Shown piece by piece: positions 7,623-16,915 of a stretch of DNA of 40,390 nucleotides. Positions within the stretch are counted from its first letter, which is position 1. Each line of letters begins with the position of its first letter. The translations under genes were made by a program, and so were the position numbers. The stretch is from Singulisphaera sp. GP187 (GTDB lineage: Bacteria; Planctomycetota; Phycisphaerae; Phycisphaerales; SM1A02), in assembly GCA_945862215.1 (NCBI GenBank), contig CAMAXY010000021.1, positions 1-40,390 of the forward strand. The letters are read 5' to 3'. A model generated the notes under the pieces. It made no database searches. It saw nothing but the letters and a program-made list of their open reading frames with translations, and was not told the origin of the DNA.

Positions 7623-9578
7623 TCAGCTACGACTCTTTGCAAGCCAACTTTGAAACATCAATATCGCCCAGATGAGATGACGCTCGTCGTTTCGTCCCTT
7701 CACAAACGCATCCCATCTGCGACGAGTCTCTTGAGGATCAAGAAATCCTTCTCTCGAAAGACGGCGCGCATCGAGTAAATCTTCTGCCCAGTCTCGTAGA
7801 TCGCCCCGAAGCCAAGATGTAAGCGGAACTGCGAATCCCATCTTCGGCTGAGCTGGAAATCCGCCTGGAATAAGCCGATTTGCCAGCTGATATGAAATCC
7901 ATTTACCGCGCCCGCTGCGAATTTTTGCCCGCATTGGCAAGTGCCACGCCCACTCCACGAACTCTCGATCAAGAAACGGCGAGCGCACTTCCAAGCCAAC
8001 CGACATGGATGCGCGATCGACTTTTACCAAAATGTCATCGACGAGATATGACGCAAAGTCAAGGTGCATCATTCGCTCGACAATGCTTTCTGCATCAGCA
8101 GGCCACGTTTCATCTTCAGTTGATCGCGCATTATCGCGCGAGCCAATGATGAGGCGATCAACACTTCCATCGATGCTCGCCAAAATTCGGTAATGCTCCG
8201 AGGACGATTGAATTGCGAGAACCGATACGAGGCGCTCCAATTTGTCGCTCAATCGGTTCCAGTGAAACGACTTCGGCAAGATTGCTTGAAGTGCGTCTAC
8301 TGGCTTGCCGGTCGACAATGCCAATGACAAGGATTTCGCGATCACCCTGCGAAGAGCCTGAGGACAACGACGAAAAAATGTCAGCAACATCGGCGTGGTC
8401 ACATATCGGTCGTATCCGCCCAAGAGTTCATCCGCGCCATCTCCTGAAAGCGCAACAGTCACTTGAGAACGAGCCATTGCACACAACAAGACGGTTGGAA
8501 TCTGACTGCTATCTGCGAATGGCTCGTCATAGATTTCCGCAAGTCGCGGCACGACTCCCATCGCATCCTTCTGCGTCAATTTCACAACGGTGTGATCGGT
8601 TCCGAGCGCCTTCGCCGTTGCGCTCGATCGATCGGATTCGTCATACGCACCATCGGAAAAACCAATGGTGAATGTTTTGATGGGCGAGTTGCTTGCTCGA
8701 GACATGAAGGCCGTAACGAGCGCGCTATCAACACCTCCAGAGAGAAACGCTCCGAGCGGCACATCGGAAATCATTCGCCGCGAGACGGCGCGTTCCAATT
8801 GGGTTTGCATTTGAGACACCAACGATTCATCATCCGCAACAATCGGAGATCCCACAGTTGCGCTGGACAATTCGCACGCGTTCCAATATTTCTTGACTGT
8901 CGCTTCACCACCAACTGCCGCGCATGCGAGTGTCATCGACGCCACACTTCCCGCTTGCAATTTTCTCAGGTTGGGATGAATGCACTGCGATCCAGGAACA
9001 TAACCCAAGCGCAAAAATTCCGACAGCACTCCGCGATCAATATCCATCGGTCCATCTGAGAGCGCGTGCAGCGCTTTCAATTCGCTTGCAAACACAAACG
9101 AACGACCAATCGATCCGTAATACAGTGGCTTCTTGCCAATCGGATCACGGGCCAGATGAATCGTTTCTGTTTGAAGATCGAAGAGCACGAATGCAAACAT
9201 CCCGTTGAACTTTTGCGTCGCATCTATCACTCCCCACTTCTCAAATGCAGCGAGCATTACTTCGGTGTCACTCTTCCCGCGCCAAGCGATGCGTGTATGC
9301 GAGTCAAGCTCCTGCCGCAATACTTGCGCGTTATAGATCTCGCCGTTGAATACCAGCGTGAATCGTCCCGATGCGCTGTGCATCGGCTGATGCCCCGCTG
9401 ACGAAAGATCAATGATCGATAAGCGACGATGAGCGAATCCCACGCGGCGACTCTCATCCCACCACACACCAGAATCATCGGGTCCTCGATGCGCCAATCG
9501 CAGTGCCATACTCGCAAGCTTTTCGCGCGGATCATGCACTTGACCGCGAGGATCAATAAAACCCGCTATGCCGCACAT
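7623..9578 (-). CDS. asnB: Asparagine synthetase (glutamine-hydrolysing)
   Basis: A 651-residue two-domain enzyme that makes asparagine from aspartate, ATP and glutamine. The start at 9578 is fixed by the class II glutaminase nucleophile: the protein must begin M-C-G-I-A-G-F so that Cys2 becomes N-terminal. The frame is open for another 111 codons upstream, but that stretch is not part of the protein. Glutaminase features include RLAHRGPDDSG, HRRLSIIDLS, FNGEIYN and SDTEV. The synthetase domain has the PP-loop SGGVDS at about 285, SGDGADELLGGYDRY, and the late R-S-P-F-L-D motif. The gene is divergent from a lipoprotein gene with 48 bases between starts. It stands alone, so general asparagine synthesis is likelier than an envelope-locus amidotransferase. 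Confidence 0.95.
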   Translation of the reverse strand: MCGIAGFIDPRGQVHDPREKLASMALRLAHRGPDDSGVWWDESRRVGFAHRRLSIIDLSSAGHQPMHSASGRFTLVFNGEIYNAQVLRQELDSHTRIAWRGKSDTEVMLAAFEKWGVIDATQKFNGMFAFVLFDLQTETIHLARDPIGKKPLYYGSIGRSFVFASELKALHALSDGPMDIDRGVLSEFLRLGYVPGSQCIHPNLRKLQAGSVASMTLACAAVGGEATVKKYWNACELSSATVGSPIVADDESLVSQMQTQLERAVSRRMISDVPLGAFLSGGVDSALVTAFMSRASNSPIKTFTIGFSDGAYDESDRSSATAKALGTDHTVVKLTQKDAMGVVPRLAEIYDEPFADSSQIPTVLLCAMARSQVTVALSGDGADELLGGYDRYVTTPMLLTFFRRCPQALRRVIAKSLSLALSTGKPVDALQAILPKSFHWNRLSDKLERLVSVLAIQSSSEHYRILASIDGSVDRLIIGSRDNARSTEDETWPADAESIVERMMHLDFASYLVDDILVKVDRASMSVGLEVRSPFLDREFVEWAWHLPMRAKIRSGRGKWISYQLANRLIPGGFPAQPKMGFAVPLTSWLRGDLRDWAEDLLDARRLSREGFLDPQETRRRWDAFVKGRNDERHLIWAILMFQSWLAKSRS

Positions 9579-9626
9579 GCAGACAGCATACGAGAGTGGC
9601 GATTTGCGCGGTCGTATACTTGTTTT

Positions 9627-10718
9627 ATGACAACACTTTTCACAACTTGCGTCCGATCTGTCCGCGCTTGCGCTAACTCGATGCGATCGCTCGCGCTTGC
9701 GGGATTCATCGCATTCGCAGTGCTTGCGTCGACAGCGTCTCTGATGGGATGCGAAGGTGTTTCTGACAATTTGCCGCCAGCTGTAATCACAACAAAAACT
9801 GCAGGGATTGTGAGAATCTCGACAACTGGAATGGGTAGCAAGGAAATTGAAGAGAGTGCAGATGCGCTTGCCACGATGCTTTCGAAGTCCAAGATTCCTC
9901 AAGTTGTTCAAGCATCAGGTCTTTTGCAATTGCAAGCGGCTGGATTGAGTTCGAATCCAACCATGAAAAAAATGGATGAGACGATGGCTGCGCTGCGAGA
10001 AATCAAAGCAAAGGCGATCTATATCGTCGCAGACACCGATGCTGCTGGAAGTATGACAGATGCCTTGACAGAAGAACTTCCTCTTGGTGCTGAAGGGATC
10101 ATCTTTCTTGTGCAGACAACAAGCACGAATTCGCAGTCCGACATTCAGTCGATGGCGGCAAAAAGTTTTGGAGCCTCGATCATCGCCCAACATATTGGTC
10201 GCGGTTGGTATTGGCTGAAGAGCGATCCAAACGAAACGCTTCCTGCAACATCTGACCCTGCGCTTGCAAAGCAATTCGATCAAGCGATGAATGCCCTGCC
10301 AAGTTCTGCGATTTCCTTCGGCATGCGAATGTCCGACGAATTGCGTGCAAACATTGACTCAGCGATGGAAGAGGATTCTGGACCATTGACTATGTTTCTC
10401 TCTGGCTTTTCAGAACCCATGAAGTCGCTCAACACCATTTCTGCAGCAATCGCCTTTGGACCAAATCCAACAATCCGAGCCGCGATGAACTTTGCCGACA
10501 AGGATGCTGCCGGAGAATTTGCGACAACTTGGAGTACAACCACACGAAGTATTGCGGGTATGGCCGGAATGATGTTGTCGGCGCAGAACGAAGACGGAAA
10601 GGGTGGAATCGACCCAAAAGTGTTTACACAAATGGCGGAAGCTCTCGACATGAAACAAAGCGAGTCTCAACTGACTCTGACCCTTGACGATGCCGGGTGG
10701 AAAAAGTTGATCCCATAA
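9627..10718 (+). CDS. Predicted lipoprotein, function unknown
   Basis: A 363-residue exported protein. The N-terminus carries a basic region, a hydrophobic core (ALAGFIAFAVLASTA) and a lipobox L-M-G-C with Cys42, so it should be lipid-anchored in a membrane facing the periplasm. The signal is long; an in-frame ATG at 9681 would give a more typical 24-residue leader and may be the real start. The mature part is alternately helical and polar, with several G-rich strands, and contains no motif I recognise. It is rich in Ser, Ala and Met and has no repeats. It runs towards aroC, 44 bases from that gene's end. Confidence 0.7.
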   Translation: MTTLFTTCVRSVRACANSMRSLALAGFIAFAVLASTASLMGCEGVSDNLPPAVITTKTAGIVRISTTGMGSKEIEESADALATMLSKSKIPQVVQASGLLQLQAAGLSSNPTMKKMDETMAALREIKAKAIYIVADTDAAGSMTDALTEELPLGAEGIIFLVQTTSTNSQSDIQSMAAKSFGASIIAQHIGRGWYWLKSDPNETLPATSDPALAKQFDQAMNALPSSAISFGMRMSDELRANIDSAMEEDSGPLTMFLSGFSEPMKSLNTISAAIAFGPNPTIRAAMNFADKDAAGEFATTWSTTTRSIAGMAGMMLSAQNEDGKGGIDPKVFTQMAEALDMKQSESQLTLTLDDAGWKKLIP

Positions 10719-10762
10719 AATCATTCACGCCCCCTTGCCCGCAAGACCCTGATCAGTTTGTT

Positions 10763-11932
10763 TTATTCGCCCAACCGTCGCGCCGCTGCAAGAAACGAAT
10801 CATAATTCGCGCGCATTTCGCTCAGCGAATCGCCGCCGAATTTTTCGCGCAGCGCACGCGCGATCTCGAATGCAACAACATTTTCCATTACGACGCTCGC
10901 CGCAGCGATGGCGCTGATGTCCGATCGTTCATACTGACTCTGCGTCGATTCGTGCGTTCGCAAATCGACGCTTGGCATGCCACGAAGCAGAGTCGAAATT
11001 GGTTTCATCGCGCCGCGAACAACAATCGGCATTCCGTTGGTCATGCCACCTTCGAGTCCTCCGGCATTGTTGGAAGGACGCACAAAACCCAAATGTGATT
11101 CTCCGCGCAGAGAAGCATCAAACAAAATTGGATCGTGCACTTGACTGCCGGTTCGCAGAGCGGCTTGCATTCCCAATCCGATCTCGACTCCTTTGAATGC
11201 TTGAATGCCCATCACCGCTGCAGCCAAACGAGAATCCAAGCGCAAATCGCTGCTCGAGCACGATCCAAGCCCTGGCACCACACCAAAGACATGGACTTCA
11301 CACATTCCGCCGACAGTGTCTTTATCAACTTTCGCTTGGTGAATCGCAGAGACGATCGCTTCGGATGCGACCGCATCGGGGCAATACACTTCGCTTGCAT
11401 CGCGCGCGGCGCGTAATTTCGCCAGCATTGCTGCGCTTGGTTCGATCGCGCTCGTCGTGGTCAAAGATCCGCGGACGAATCCAAAGCACTCGATTCCAAA
11501 TGCGCGTAACAAACATTGCGACACCGCTCCCGCAGCCGTGCGCGCCGCAGTCTCGCGCGCACTTGCGCGTTCGAGTGTTGCGCGGCAATCCATCGTGAGC
11601 CACTTGATGCTTCCAGCAAGATCAGCGTGTCCAGGCCGCGGACGAAAAACAGGTGGCGTCTTTTCGACATCATCAATTCGAGAATCTGCGTTGGCAATTT
11701 GCACGGCGATGGGCGATCCAAGGGTCGCGTTCTGCCGAATCCCCGAAAGAAAAATCGCGCGGTCTTCTTCAATGCGTTGACGCGCGCCACGACCATAACC
11801 ACCTTGCCTGCGGTGAAGTTCACCATCGATAAATGCGAGATCGATCGCAACACCAGAAGGCATCCCTTCAATCAGTGAAATGAGTGCAGGTCCGTGCGAT
11901 TCGCCAGCGGTTCGATAGGTCAGTTGCGCCAC
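10763..11932 (-). CDS. aroC: Chorismate synthase
   Basis: A 389-residue enzyme for the last step of the shikimate pathway, converting 5-enolpyruvylshikimate 3-phosphate to chorismate using reduced FMN. Diagnostic motifs are present: G-E-S-H-G-P at residues 10-15, the R-R-Q-G-G-Y-G-R-G segment at about 41-50, R-P-G-H-A-D at about 100, R-A-S-A-R-E-T-A-A-R-T-A-A-G-A near 127, and G-G-M-T-N-G near 298. Length is as expected. It begins 9 bases after aroDE ends, so the two form an operon that covers the 3-dehydroquinate-to-shikimate steps plus chorismate formation. AroK and AroA are not in the window. Confidence 0.96.
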   Translation of the reverse strand: MAQLTYRTAGESHGPALISLIEGMPSGVAIDLAFIDGELHRRQGGYGRGARQRIEEDRAIFLSGIRQNATLGSPIAVQIANADSRIDDVEKTPPVFRPRPGHADLAGSIKWLTMDCRATLERASARETAARTAAGAVSQCLLRAFGIECFGFVRGSLTTTSAIEPSAAMLAKLRAARDASEVYCPDAVASEAIVSAIHQAKVDKDTVGGMCEVHVFGVVPGLGSCSSSDLRLDSRLAAAVMGIQAFKGVEIGLGMQAALRTGSQVHDPILFDASLRGESHLGFVRPSNNAGGLEGGMTNGMPIVVRGAMKPISTLLRGMPSVDLRTHESTQSQYERSDISAIAAASVVMENVVAFEIARALREKFGGDSLSEMRANYDSFLAAARRLGE

Positions 11933-11941
11933 GATGCGATC

Positions 11942-13546
11942 TTATCTCGATGGCGTCGCATCAGTCGGCGGGCGCTTGCCAGTCCATGCCTCAAACTGAT
12001 GCGCCGCCTGCGCAACAAGCATCTCCCAGCCACCAACACACTTCGCACCACGCTGCTCCGCATGAATAAGAAGTGCAGTTTTTGCAGGCGAATACACAGC
12101 ATCCATTACCACGACGCGCTCATCAAGAACCACTTCTGCAGGAAGCGGATTCTGATCCGCGGCGGGACCGCCATCCATACCGACGCTTGTGCAGTTGATG
12201 ACCACATCGAATCGCTCCTTCGACAATGCAGAGAGCGCTTTCGCATTCACATCCAGCGCTGGCGCATCGCCGCTTGCAATAGCAAATTCTTCGGCGATTT
12301 GTTTCGCTTTGCTTGTAGTGCGATTTGTGATGACAACAGAAGCGCCGCGACTTGCCACACCGAATGCCGCTGCACGCGCAGCGCCGCCAGCTCCCAAGAT
12401 TGCAATTCTTTTACCACGAAGATTTCCATCACCGCCTGCACGACCCATCGCATTCGCAAGCGCTTCGACCACTCCATCTGCATCCGTATTCCGCGCAAAG
12501 AGTCTGCCATCAGCGGATTTTCCGATCGTGTTCGCGGCACCAATGCGCTGCGCACTTTCTTCGATGATTCCACCAGATTCCTTCACAAATCGAATTGCAT
12601 TTTCTTTATGCGGCATACTGACAGCTGCTCCGCAAAAATCCAGTGGCGCGTGTCCAAACAATTCTGCAAGCGTCGCTTTAAAAGCCTCCCATGATGGCGC
12701 GACACCAATTGCGAAGAGGCGCGCATTAAAATTCGCTGCACGAAACCAGCGATTATGAATCTCTGGTGACCTCGAATGGGAAACTGGATGCGCGACAACA
12801 CCAAAGACCTTCGTCGACTTATTGATCAAGCGAAAGCCCCAATCGCGCACCAATTCTTCCACCGTCGGTTGGCCTGGCGCAGTGCCGTGATCATCAGCGC
12901 GTGCATACGTCAAGAATCCGCCGAACTTTGGCGCCAGGACACGGCTCATCAATCCATGCTCGCCCATGCACAATGCGATTGTCGGTTTCGCTCGCGATGC
13001 AAGTAATTCGAATGCTTCGATATTGTCACGTGCTGTTCGTGCAGTCCAAACAATCTTTGCGATCGCACTTCCGGGATCAGACCACATCTCTGCAACCCGT
13101 GAAGAAAGTCCCGGAGGCCTTCCACGAAAATCATGAAATGAAAGTATGACCCGAGTCGCATCCAATTTTCCTATGCTGGAAATCCGCGCAATTTCACGCG
13201 CAGAATCTCCCATCGGAGCGCGCGCGTGATAGGTCGACAATTCCACATCGATGTATGCAGGCGGCGGGACCGCGCTGCTCGCGGCGCGCCATGCTGCGAT
13301 GCGCTCATCATCACTGCCAGAAAATGCTCCACCTTCAGATTCATCACGAACCGTAACGATGCAAGGCAGTGGCGATTCTTGCACAAGTCGAACGATTGCA
13401 GCAGCCGCCTGCGGATCTTCCGCAAGCGTGTCAACGCGCCACTCGACTAAATCTGCGCCGTGAGACTTCGCAGCCTGTGCGGATTCTAGAGCTCGACTGA
13501 CCGCATCTGTGCGTGCGACGGGAATGGCGACGGCGATGAACGTCAC
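11942..13546 (-). CDS. aroDE: Bifunctional 3-dehydroquinate dehydratase (type I) / shikimate dehydrogenase
   Basis: A 534-residue fusion catalysing dehydroquinate to dehydroshikimate to shikimate. Residues about 1-235 are type I dehydroquinase: V-E-W-R-V-D near the substrate site, ILSFHDF with the catalytic His, and AKIVWTA with the Schiff-base Lys. Residues about 245-534 are AroE: H-P-V-S-H-S-R-S-P-E-I-H-N for shikimate binding, VSMPHKE with the catalytic Lys, the NADP loop GAGGAARAA and then NRTTSKA. The GTG at 13546 puts the protein start exactly at the first dehydroquinase strand. An upstream frame to 13633 would overlap the divergent gene. The fusion order is the same as in plants and is also known in planctomycetes and chlamydiae. 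Confidence 0.93.
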   Translation of the reverse strand: MTFIAVAIPVARTDAVSRALESAQAAKSHGADLVEWRVDTLAEDPQAAAAIVRLVQESPLPCIVTVRDESEGGAFSGSDDERIAAWRAASSAVPPPAYIDVELSTYHARAPMGDSAREIARISSIGKLDATRVILSFHDFRGRPPGLSSRVAEMWSDPGSAIAKIVWTARTARDNIEAFELLASRAKPTIALCMGEHGLMSRVLAPKFGGFLTYARADDHGTAPGQPTVEELVRDWGFRLINKSTKVFGVVAHPVSHSRSPEIHNRWFRAANFNARLFAIGVAPSWEAFKATLAELFGHAPLDFCGAAVSMPHKENAIRFVKESGGIIEESAQRIGAANTIGKSADGRLFARNTDADGVVEALANAMGRAGGDGNLRGKRIAILGAGGAARAAAFGVASRGASVVITNRTTSKAKQIAEEFAIASGDAPALDVNAKALSALSKERFDVVINCTSVGMDGGPAADQNPLPAEVVLDERVVVMDAVYSPAKTALLIHAEQRGAKCVGGWEMLVAQAAHQFEAWTGKRPPTDATPSR

Positions 13547-13614
13547 ACCGCAAGAATACGTCACACCTGGCAAACTGTCCTCATATCCCACACACATCGC
13601 TAGCATCAGGAACA

Positions 13615-14241
13615 ATGGAAGACGATCCCACAATCGAGGAAAAAGGCTATCAGTGGATGCGCGGACATCTTTCAGGATTCCTTCGATTTGATGGTGAGCG
13701 CGTCGCGATCAAGATTGCCCCGCTGCCTGATGGTCGCTTTGTGGCGCCAGTGATGGTTGCGATGCTGATGGCGGCGGATACTGTGATGGAACTTCCAGAT
13801 GATGGCGATACTGATTTGCATCTCATGATGTCTCTGGAAAAATTCGACGAGCGAACAGACCAAAGTGGAAGTGCAGATCGTTGGCGCACCTATCACGGTG
13901 ATCCGCCAGATGTGAACTGGGCGTGGATCACAATTGATGCCGCAAAGTTTCAAGGATATTTCATCGACGGTGAAGTCTTTCAACGCCCCAACACACTTGA
14001 CAAAGGTGGATCGATGATCTGCCGCGCGCTGAATCAATCAAAAATCGACACGGTTCGTGCTGCAATTCACGCCCAATATCGCACTGATGCTGCTGACCCT
14101 CTGGTAGTCGGAGTCGATCCCAGTGGATTTGATATTCGTCGACAATTCGATATTATTCGTCTCAATGCCCCAGAAGGCAGAGTGATTTCCGATGAGGCGT
14201 CCGCAGTTTCTGTGTTGACGGCACTCGCAAAAGAAGCATAA
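13615..14241 (+). CDS. Protein of unknown function, possible flavin-type split-barrel relative
   Basis: A 208-residue soluble protein. AGGAA lies a few bases before the ATG. I do not recognise it firmly. The C-terminal part (DPLVVGVDPSGFDIR, then ALAKEA) has the cadence of the DUF2470 segment found after flavin-binding split barrels such as HugZ, and the middle (VMVAMLMAADTVMEL, VNWAWITIDAAKFQG) could be barrel strands; this is a weak resemblance. It is divergent from aroDE, with 68 bases between the starts, and 88 bases ahead of phhA on the same strand. Confidence 0.7.
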   Translation: MEDDPTIEEKGYQWMRGHLSGFLRFDGERVAIKIAPLPDGRFVAPVMVAMLMAADTVMELPDDGDTDLHLMMSLEKFDERTDQSGSADRWRTYHGDPPDVNWAWITIDAAKFQGYFIDGEVFQRPNTLDKGGSMICRALNQSKIDTVRAAIHAQYRTDAADPLVVGVDPSGFDIRRQFDIIRLNAPEGRVISDEASAVSVLTALAKEA

Positions 14242-14329
14242 AACACCGCTTATATTCGGCGAAATGTGCCGTAGAATCAAGGGACTTACAGCGACCAATA
14301 CTTTCTGAACTCGAACACGGAGCTCCACG

Positions 14330-15211
14330 ATGGGACAACACGACGGCAAACAAAAGTTTCCAGGCACCCTGAACAGTTCAATGATCGATGGCCCCGAAGG
14401 AATTGCGGCCCAAGAATATGCCAACAGTTATGGTTCTCCAGGCTTCGACGACATCACGCGTGTCTATGTCACTCAACATTACGAGGGATATTCAACTGAG
14501 AATCAGGAATCTTGGCGAACACTCTATGACCGACAGATGTCGTATCTCGAAGCATCTGCATCGGATGTGTATCTCACTGGCGCGCGCTCGATCCGTCTGG
14601 TGCGCGATCACATTCCATATCTTGAAGGTCCGCAGTCAATCAACAACTATCTCAAACAACTGACTGGGTGGCAAAGCCGTGCAGTTCCAGGATATTTGCC
14701 AGCGAAAACTTTCTTCGCATGTCTTGCACGCCGCGATTTTCCAACGACAGTGGTCATCCGTCCCAAAGAATCGTTGGACTATCTGCCAGAGCCGGATGTT
14801 TTTCACGACATCTTCGGTCATGTTCCACTGCATGCCGATCCGACATTCGCAGACTTTCTGCAGACATACGGCCTTGCTGCATCGACCACCAACGATCCAT
14901 TTCACATCGAACGACTTGCGCGACTGTTCTGGTTTACCGTGGAATTTGGATTGATTCGCGAGAGCGGGCGCGTAAAACTTTATGGATCAGGTCTCATTTC
15001 CAGTCCAGGCGAAAGTCGACATGCGCTGGAAAGTTCAGAAGTCGATCGACGACCATTCGATCTTGAAACCGTTTGCTCGACCAGTTTCGAGATCGACCAT
15101 TATCAACCAATCTTGTATGTCCTTGAAAGTTTCGATCAATTACGCGATGCGATGAATTCATACTCTCAGCGTTTGCTCAATGAACAAAAACCCGTCGGTG
15201 CAGCGCGATGA
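14330..15211 (+). CDS. phhA: Phenylalanine 4-monooxygenase (aromatic amino acid hydroxylase)
   Basis: A 293-residue non-heme iron enzyme that hydroxylates phenylalanine to tyrosine with tetrahydropterin and oxygen. The iron ligands are visible: H159 and H164 in DVFHDIFGHVP and E205 in FWFTVEFGL, with spacing matching the family. GSGLISSPGE and an FDLE motif near 240 follow as usual. The ACT regulatory domain of animal enzymes is absent, as in bacterial forms. A GGAG site lies about 10 bases before the ATG. The stop overlaps the pepP start (ATGA), so the two are translated together. Dietary or protein-derived phenylalanine conversion to tyrosine is a plausible role; the neighbouring aro genes add context. 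Confidence 0.93.
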   Translation: MGQHDGKQKFPGTLNSSMIDGPEGIAAQEYANSYGSPGFDDITRVYVTQHYEGYSTENQESWRTLYDRQMSYLEASASDVYLTGARSIRLVRDHIPYLEGPQSINNYLKQLTGWQSRAVPGYLPAKTFFACLARRDFPTTVVIRPKESLDYLPEPDVFHDIFGHVPLHADPTFADFLQTYGLAASTTNDPFHIERLARLFWFTVEFGLIRESGRVKLYGSGLISSPGESRHALESSEVDRRPFDLETVCSTSFEIDHYQPILYVLESFDQLRDAMNSYSQRLLNEQKPVGAAR

Positions 15212-16407
15212 AGCAAGTTGAAAATCCTACGATTGCCAACAGCGAATTCGCAGCGCGACGTGAACGTGTGCTGCGTTCGCTTGCGCGCGACGGCAACGCA
15301 ATCGGACTTGTTTTCGCTGGTGATGCGGATCACTCTCTTTCCAGCGCTTGGCGACCAAATCCAAACTTCGAATATCTCACTGGTATCACCGACGAAGCCG
15401 GCGCAATACTTCTGCTCGATCCTGGTCATCCAGTGAAGGCGCGGCGCGCGCAACTCTATCTACGACCATTGAACTCTGAACTCGAACGCTGGGATGGTTT
15501 TCGAGAACCCGTCAGTGCGGCGCTGAAGTCTCGATATGGAATCGAAACAATCATGCGAACAAATTCATTTTCGCGCTTCTTGCTCGAAAGTGCCAAGCGC
15601 GCAAAGCGATTTGCGTGTCTTCATCCGTTTGCCCCGCACAATGCGCCGATTTCGGCAGATCTTGCCATCATCCGCGAAAGCACCGCACGGATTCCAGGTT
15701 CCACAATCGGCGATCAAACACAATTGCTTCCATCCATGCGCGCCGTCAAGAGCGCCGCGGAAATTGCGTGCGTGCAACGCGCTTGCGATATCACCGCAGT
15801 CGGATTCGCGGCTGCGTTGCTTGCCGCAAAGCCAGGACGAACCGAATTCGATGTTCAAGAAGCAGTCGAACACGCATACAAATCTGCAGGAGCACGGGCG
15901 ACGGCATACAACACAATTTCTGGGACTGGCTTCAATGCGACCGTCTTGCACTACCACGCAAACTCCAAACCTATTCAAGCGGGCGAACTCCTGGTCTTGG
16001 ATTCTGGCGCCAGCTTCGGTGGGTATGCGGCAGATGTCACTCGAACATTTGCGGTCTCTGGAACATTCACTCCAAGACAGAAATTGGTTTATGACACCGT
16101 GCTCAAATCGCAACTCGCTTCGATTCGTGCATGCAGACCCGGCGCCAAGATGTCAGATGTCGATGCAGCCGCGCGAAAGGTGATTGCTCAGGCTGGCTTC
16201 GGCGACAACTTTATCCATGGCATCGGACATCATCTTGGATTGGAAGTGCACGACGCAGATCCTGCAACGGCGCTCGAGCCTGGCATGATCGTGACAATCG
16301 AACCTGGCATTTATATTCCCGAAGAATCGCTGGGAGTTCGTATCGAAGATGACATCCTCATCACAAGCGGTGCTCCGAAGGTCTTAACCGCCGCGATACC
16401 AAAATAG
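15208..16407 (+). CDS. pepP: Xaa-Pro aminopeptidase (M24 family)
   Basis: A 399-residue aminopeptidase P, releasing N-terminal residues ahead of proline. Residues about 1-130 are the AMP_N domain (FAGDADHSLSSAWRPNPNFEYLTGI). The pita-bread catalytic domain follows with the five metal ligands in VLDSGASFGGYAADVTRTF (two Asp), HGIGHHLGLEVHD (His), TIEPGIYI (Glu) and VRIEDD (Glu). The ATG is inside the phhA stop codon. No signal peptide is present, so it acts in the cytoplasm. It ends 26 bases before the convergent DUF5658-like gene. Confidence 0.94.
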   Translation: MKQVENPTIANSEFAARRERVLRSLARDGNAIGLVFAGDADHSLSSAWRPNPNFEYLTGITDEAGAILLLDPGHPVKARRAQLYLRPLNSELERWDGFREPVSAALKSRYGIETIMRTNSFSRFLLESAKRAKRFACLHPFAPHNAPISADLAIIRESTARIPGSTIGDQTQLLPSMRAVKSAAEIACVQRACDITAVGFAAALLAAKPGRTEFDVQEAVEHAYKSAGARATAYNTISGTGFNATVLHYHANSKPIQAGELLVLDSGASFGGYAADVTRTFAVSGTFTPRQKLVYDTVLKSQLASIRACRPGAKMSDVDAAARKVIAQAGFGDNFIHGIGHHLGLEVHDADPATALEPGMIVTIEPGIYIPEESLGVRIEDDILITSGAPKVLTAAIPK

Positions 16408-16433
16408 GCTGGAATCCACGAGATTTTTACCAT

Positions 16434-16862
16434 TCACGAACCGATTGGGTTCATCCAGTGATACGTCAGCAATGCTGCTGAATACAGAACTGGAAATGAC
16501 GAAACGATCAGCGCGAACCACAAAAGAAATTTTGCCACTTCGATTTTATCCCGCGCAATCCACTCACAAGCGATAATGACGAAGAGCACCAGACTGAACT
16601 TGAACCCAATTGCTCCCCAGAGTCCCCAAGAATCAATCACCTGTTTCGCAACCGGATTCACTTCCTCTCCTCCATGACGCTCGAGGATGTACCAAGTCAG
16701 CATGACATCCATACCTGCAAGAAACATCAGCCAAACATATTCGTCCTGAAATCGCAGTGGCGGCAGAGAAAAAAAGCGCGGTCGTGAACCACCCTTTGCC
16801 CCAACACCTTCGCCCTTTGCTTCTGGCGATTCCTTGTGGTTTGGTGGGTTGGATTCAAACAT
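16434..16862 (-). CDS. Small membrane protein, DUF5658-like
   Basis: A 142-residue protein with a polar, Pro/Gly-rich N-terminus of about 40 residues and four hydrophobic segments. The pattern M-D-V-M-L-T-W-Y-I-L-E-R-H-G-G-E-E-V-N-P-V at about 70-90 is the signature I associate with DUF5658: membrane D-x-x-x-T followed by G-G-x-E-x-N-P. No biochemical role is known. A TTG at 16889 could add nine residues; the ATG at 16862 is listed. It follows thiC on the same strand by 53 bases and may be read from the riboswitch-controlled transcript. Confidence 0.68.
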   Translation of the reverse strand: MFESNPPNHKESPEAKGEGVGAKGGSRPRFFSLPPLRFQDEYVWLMFLAGMDVMLTWYILERHGGEEVNPVAKQVIDSWGLWGAIGFKFSLVLFVIIACEWIARDKIEVAKFLLWFALIVSSFPVLYSAALLTYHWMNPIGS

Positions 16863-16915
16863 CAACCCAAATGATAAGGATGTGTTCAAAACACCGCCTC
16901 ACCACCAGGCAACGA

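Noticed and set aside
9429-9626. Upstream part of the lipoprotein frame
   Set aside because: It lies inside asnB on the other strand; a signal peptide with lipobox follows the ATG at 9627 or 9681.
9579-9911. N-terminal extension of 111 codons on the asparagine synthetase frame
   Set aside because: The glutaminase needs Cys at position 2 after Met removal; only the start at 9578 gives M-C-G-I-A-G-F. The extension also covers the divergent lipoprotein gene's start.
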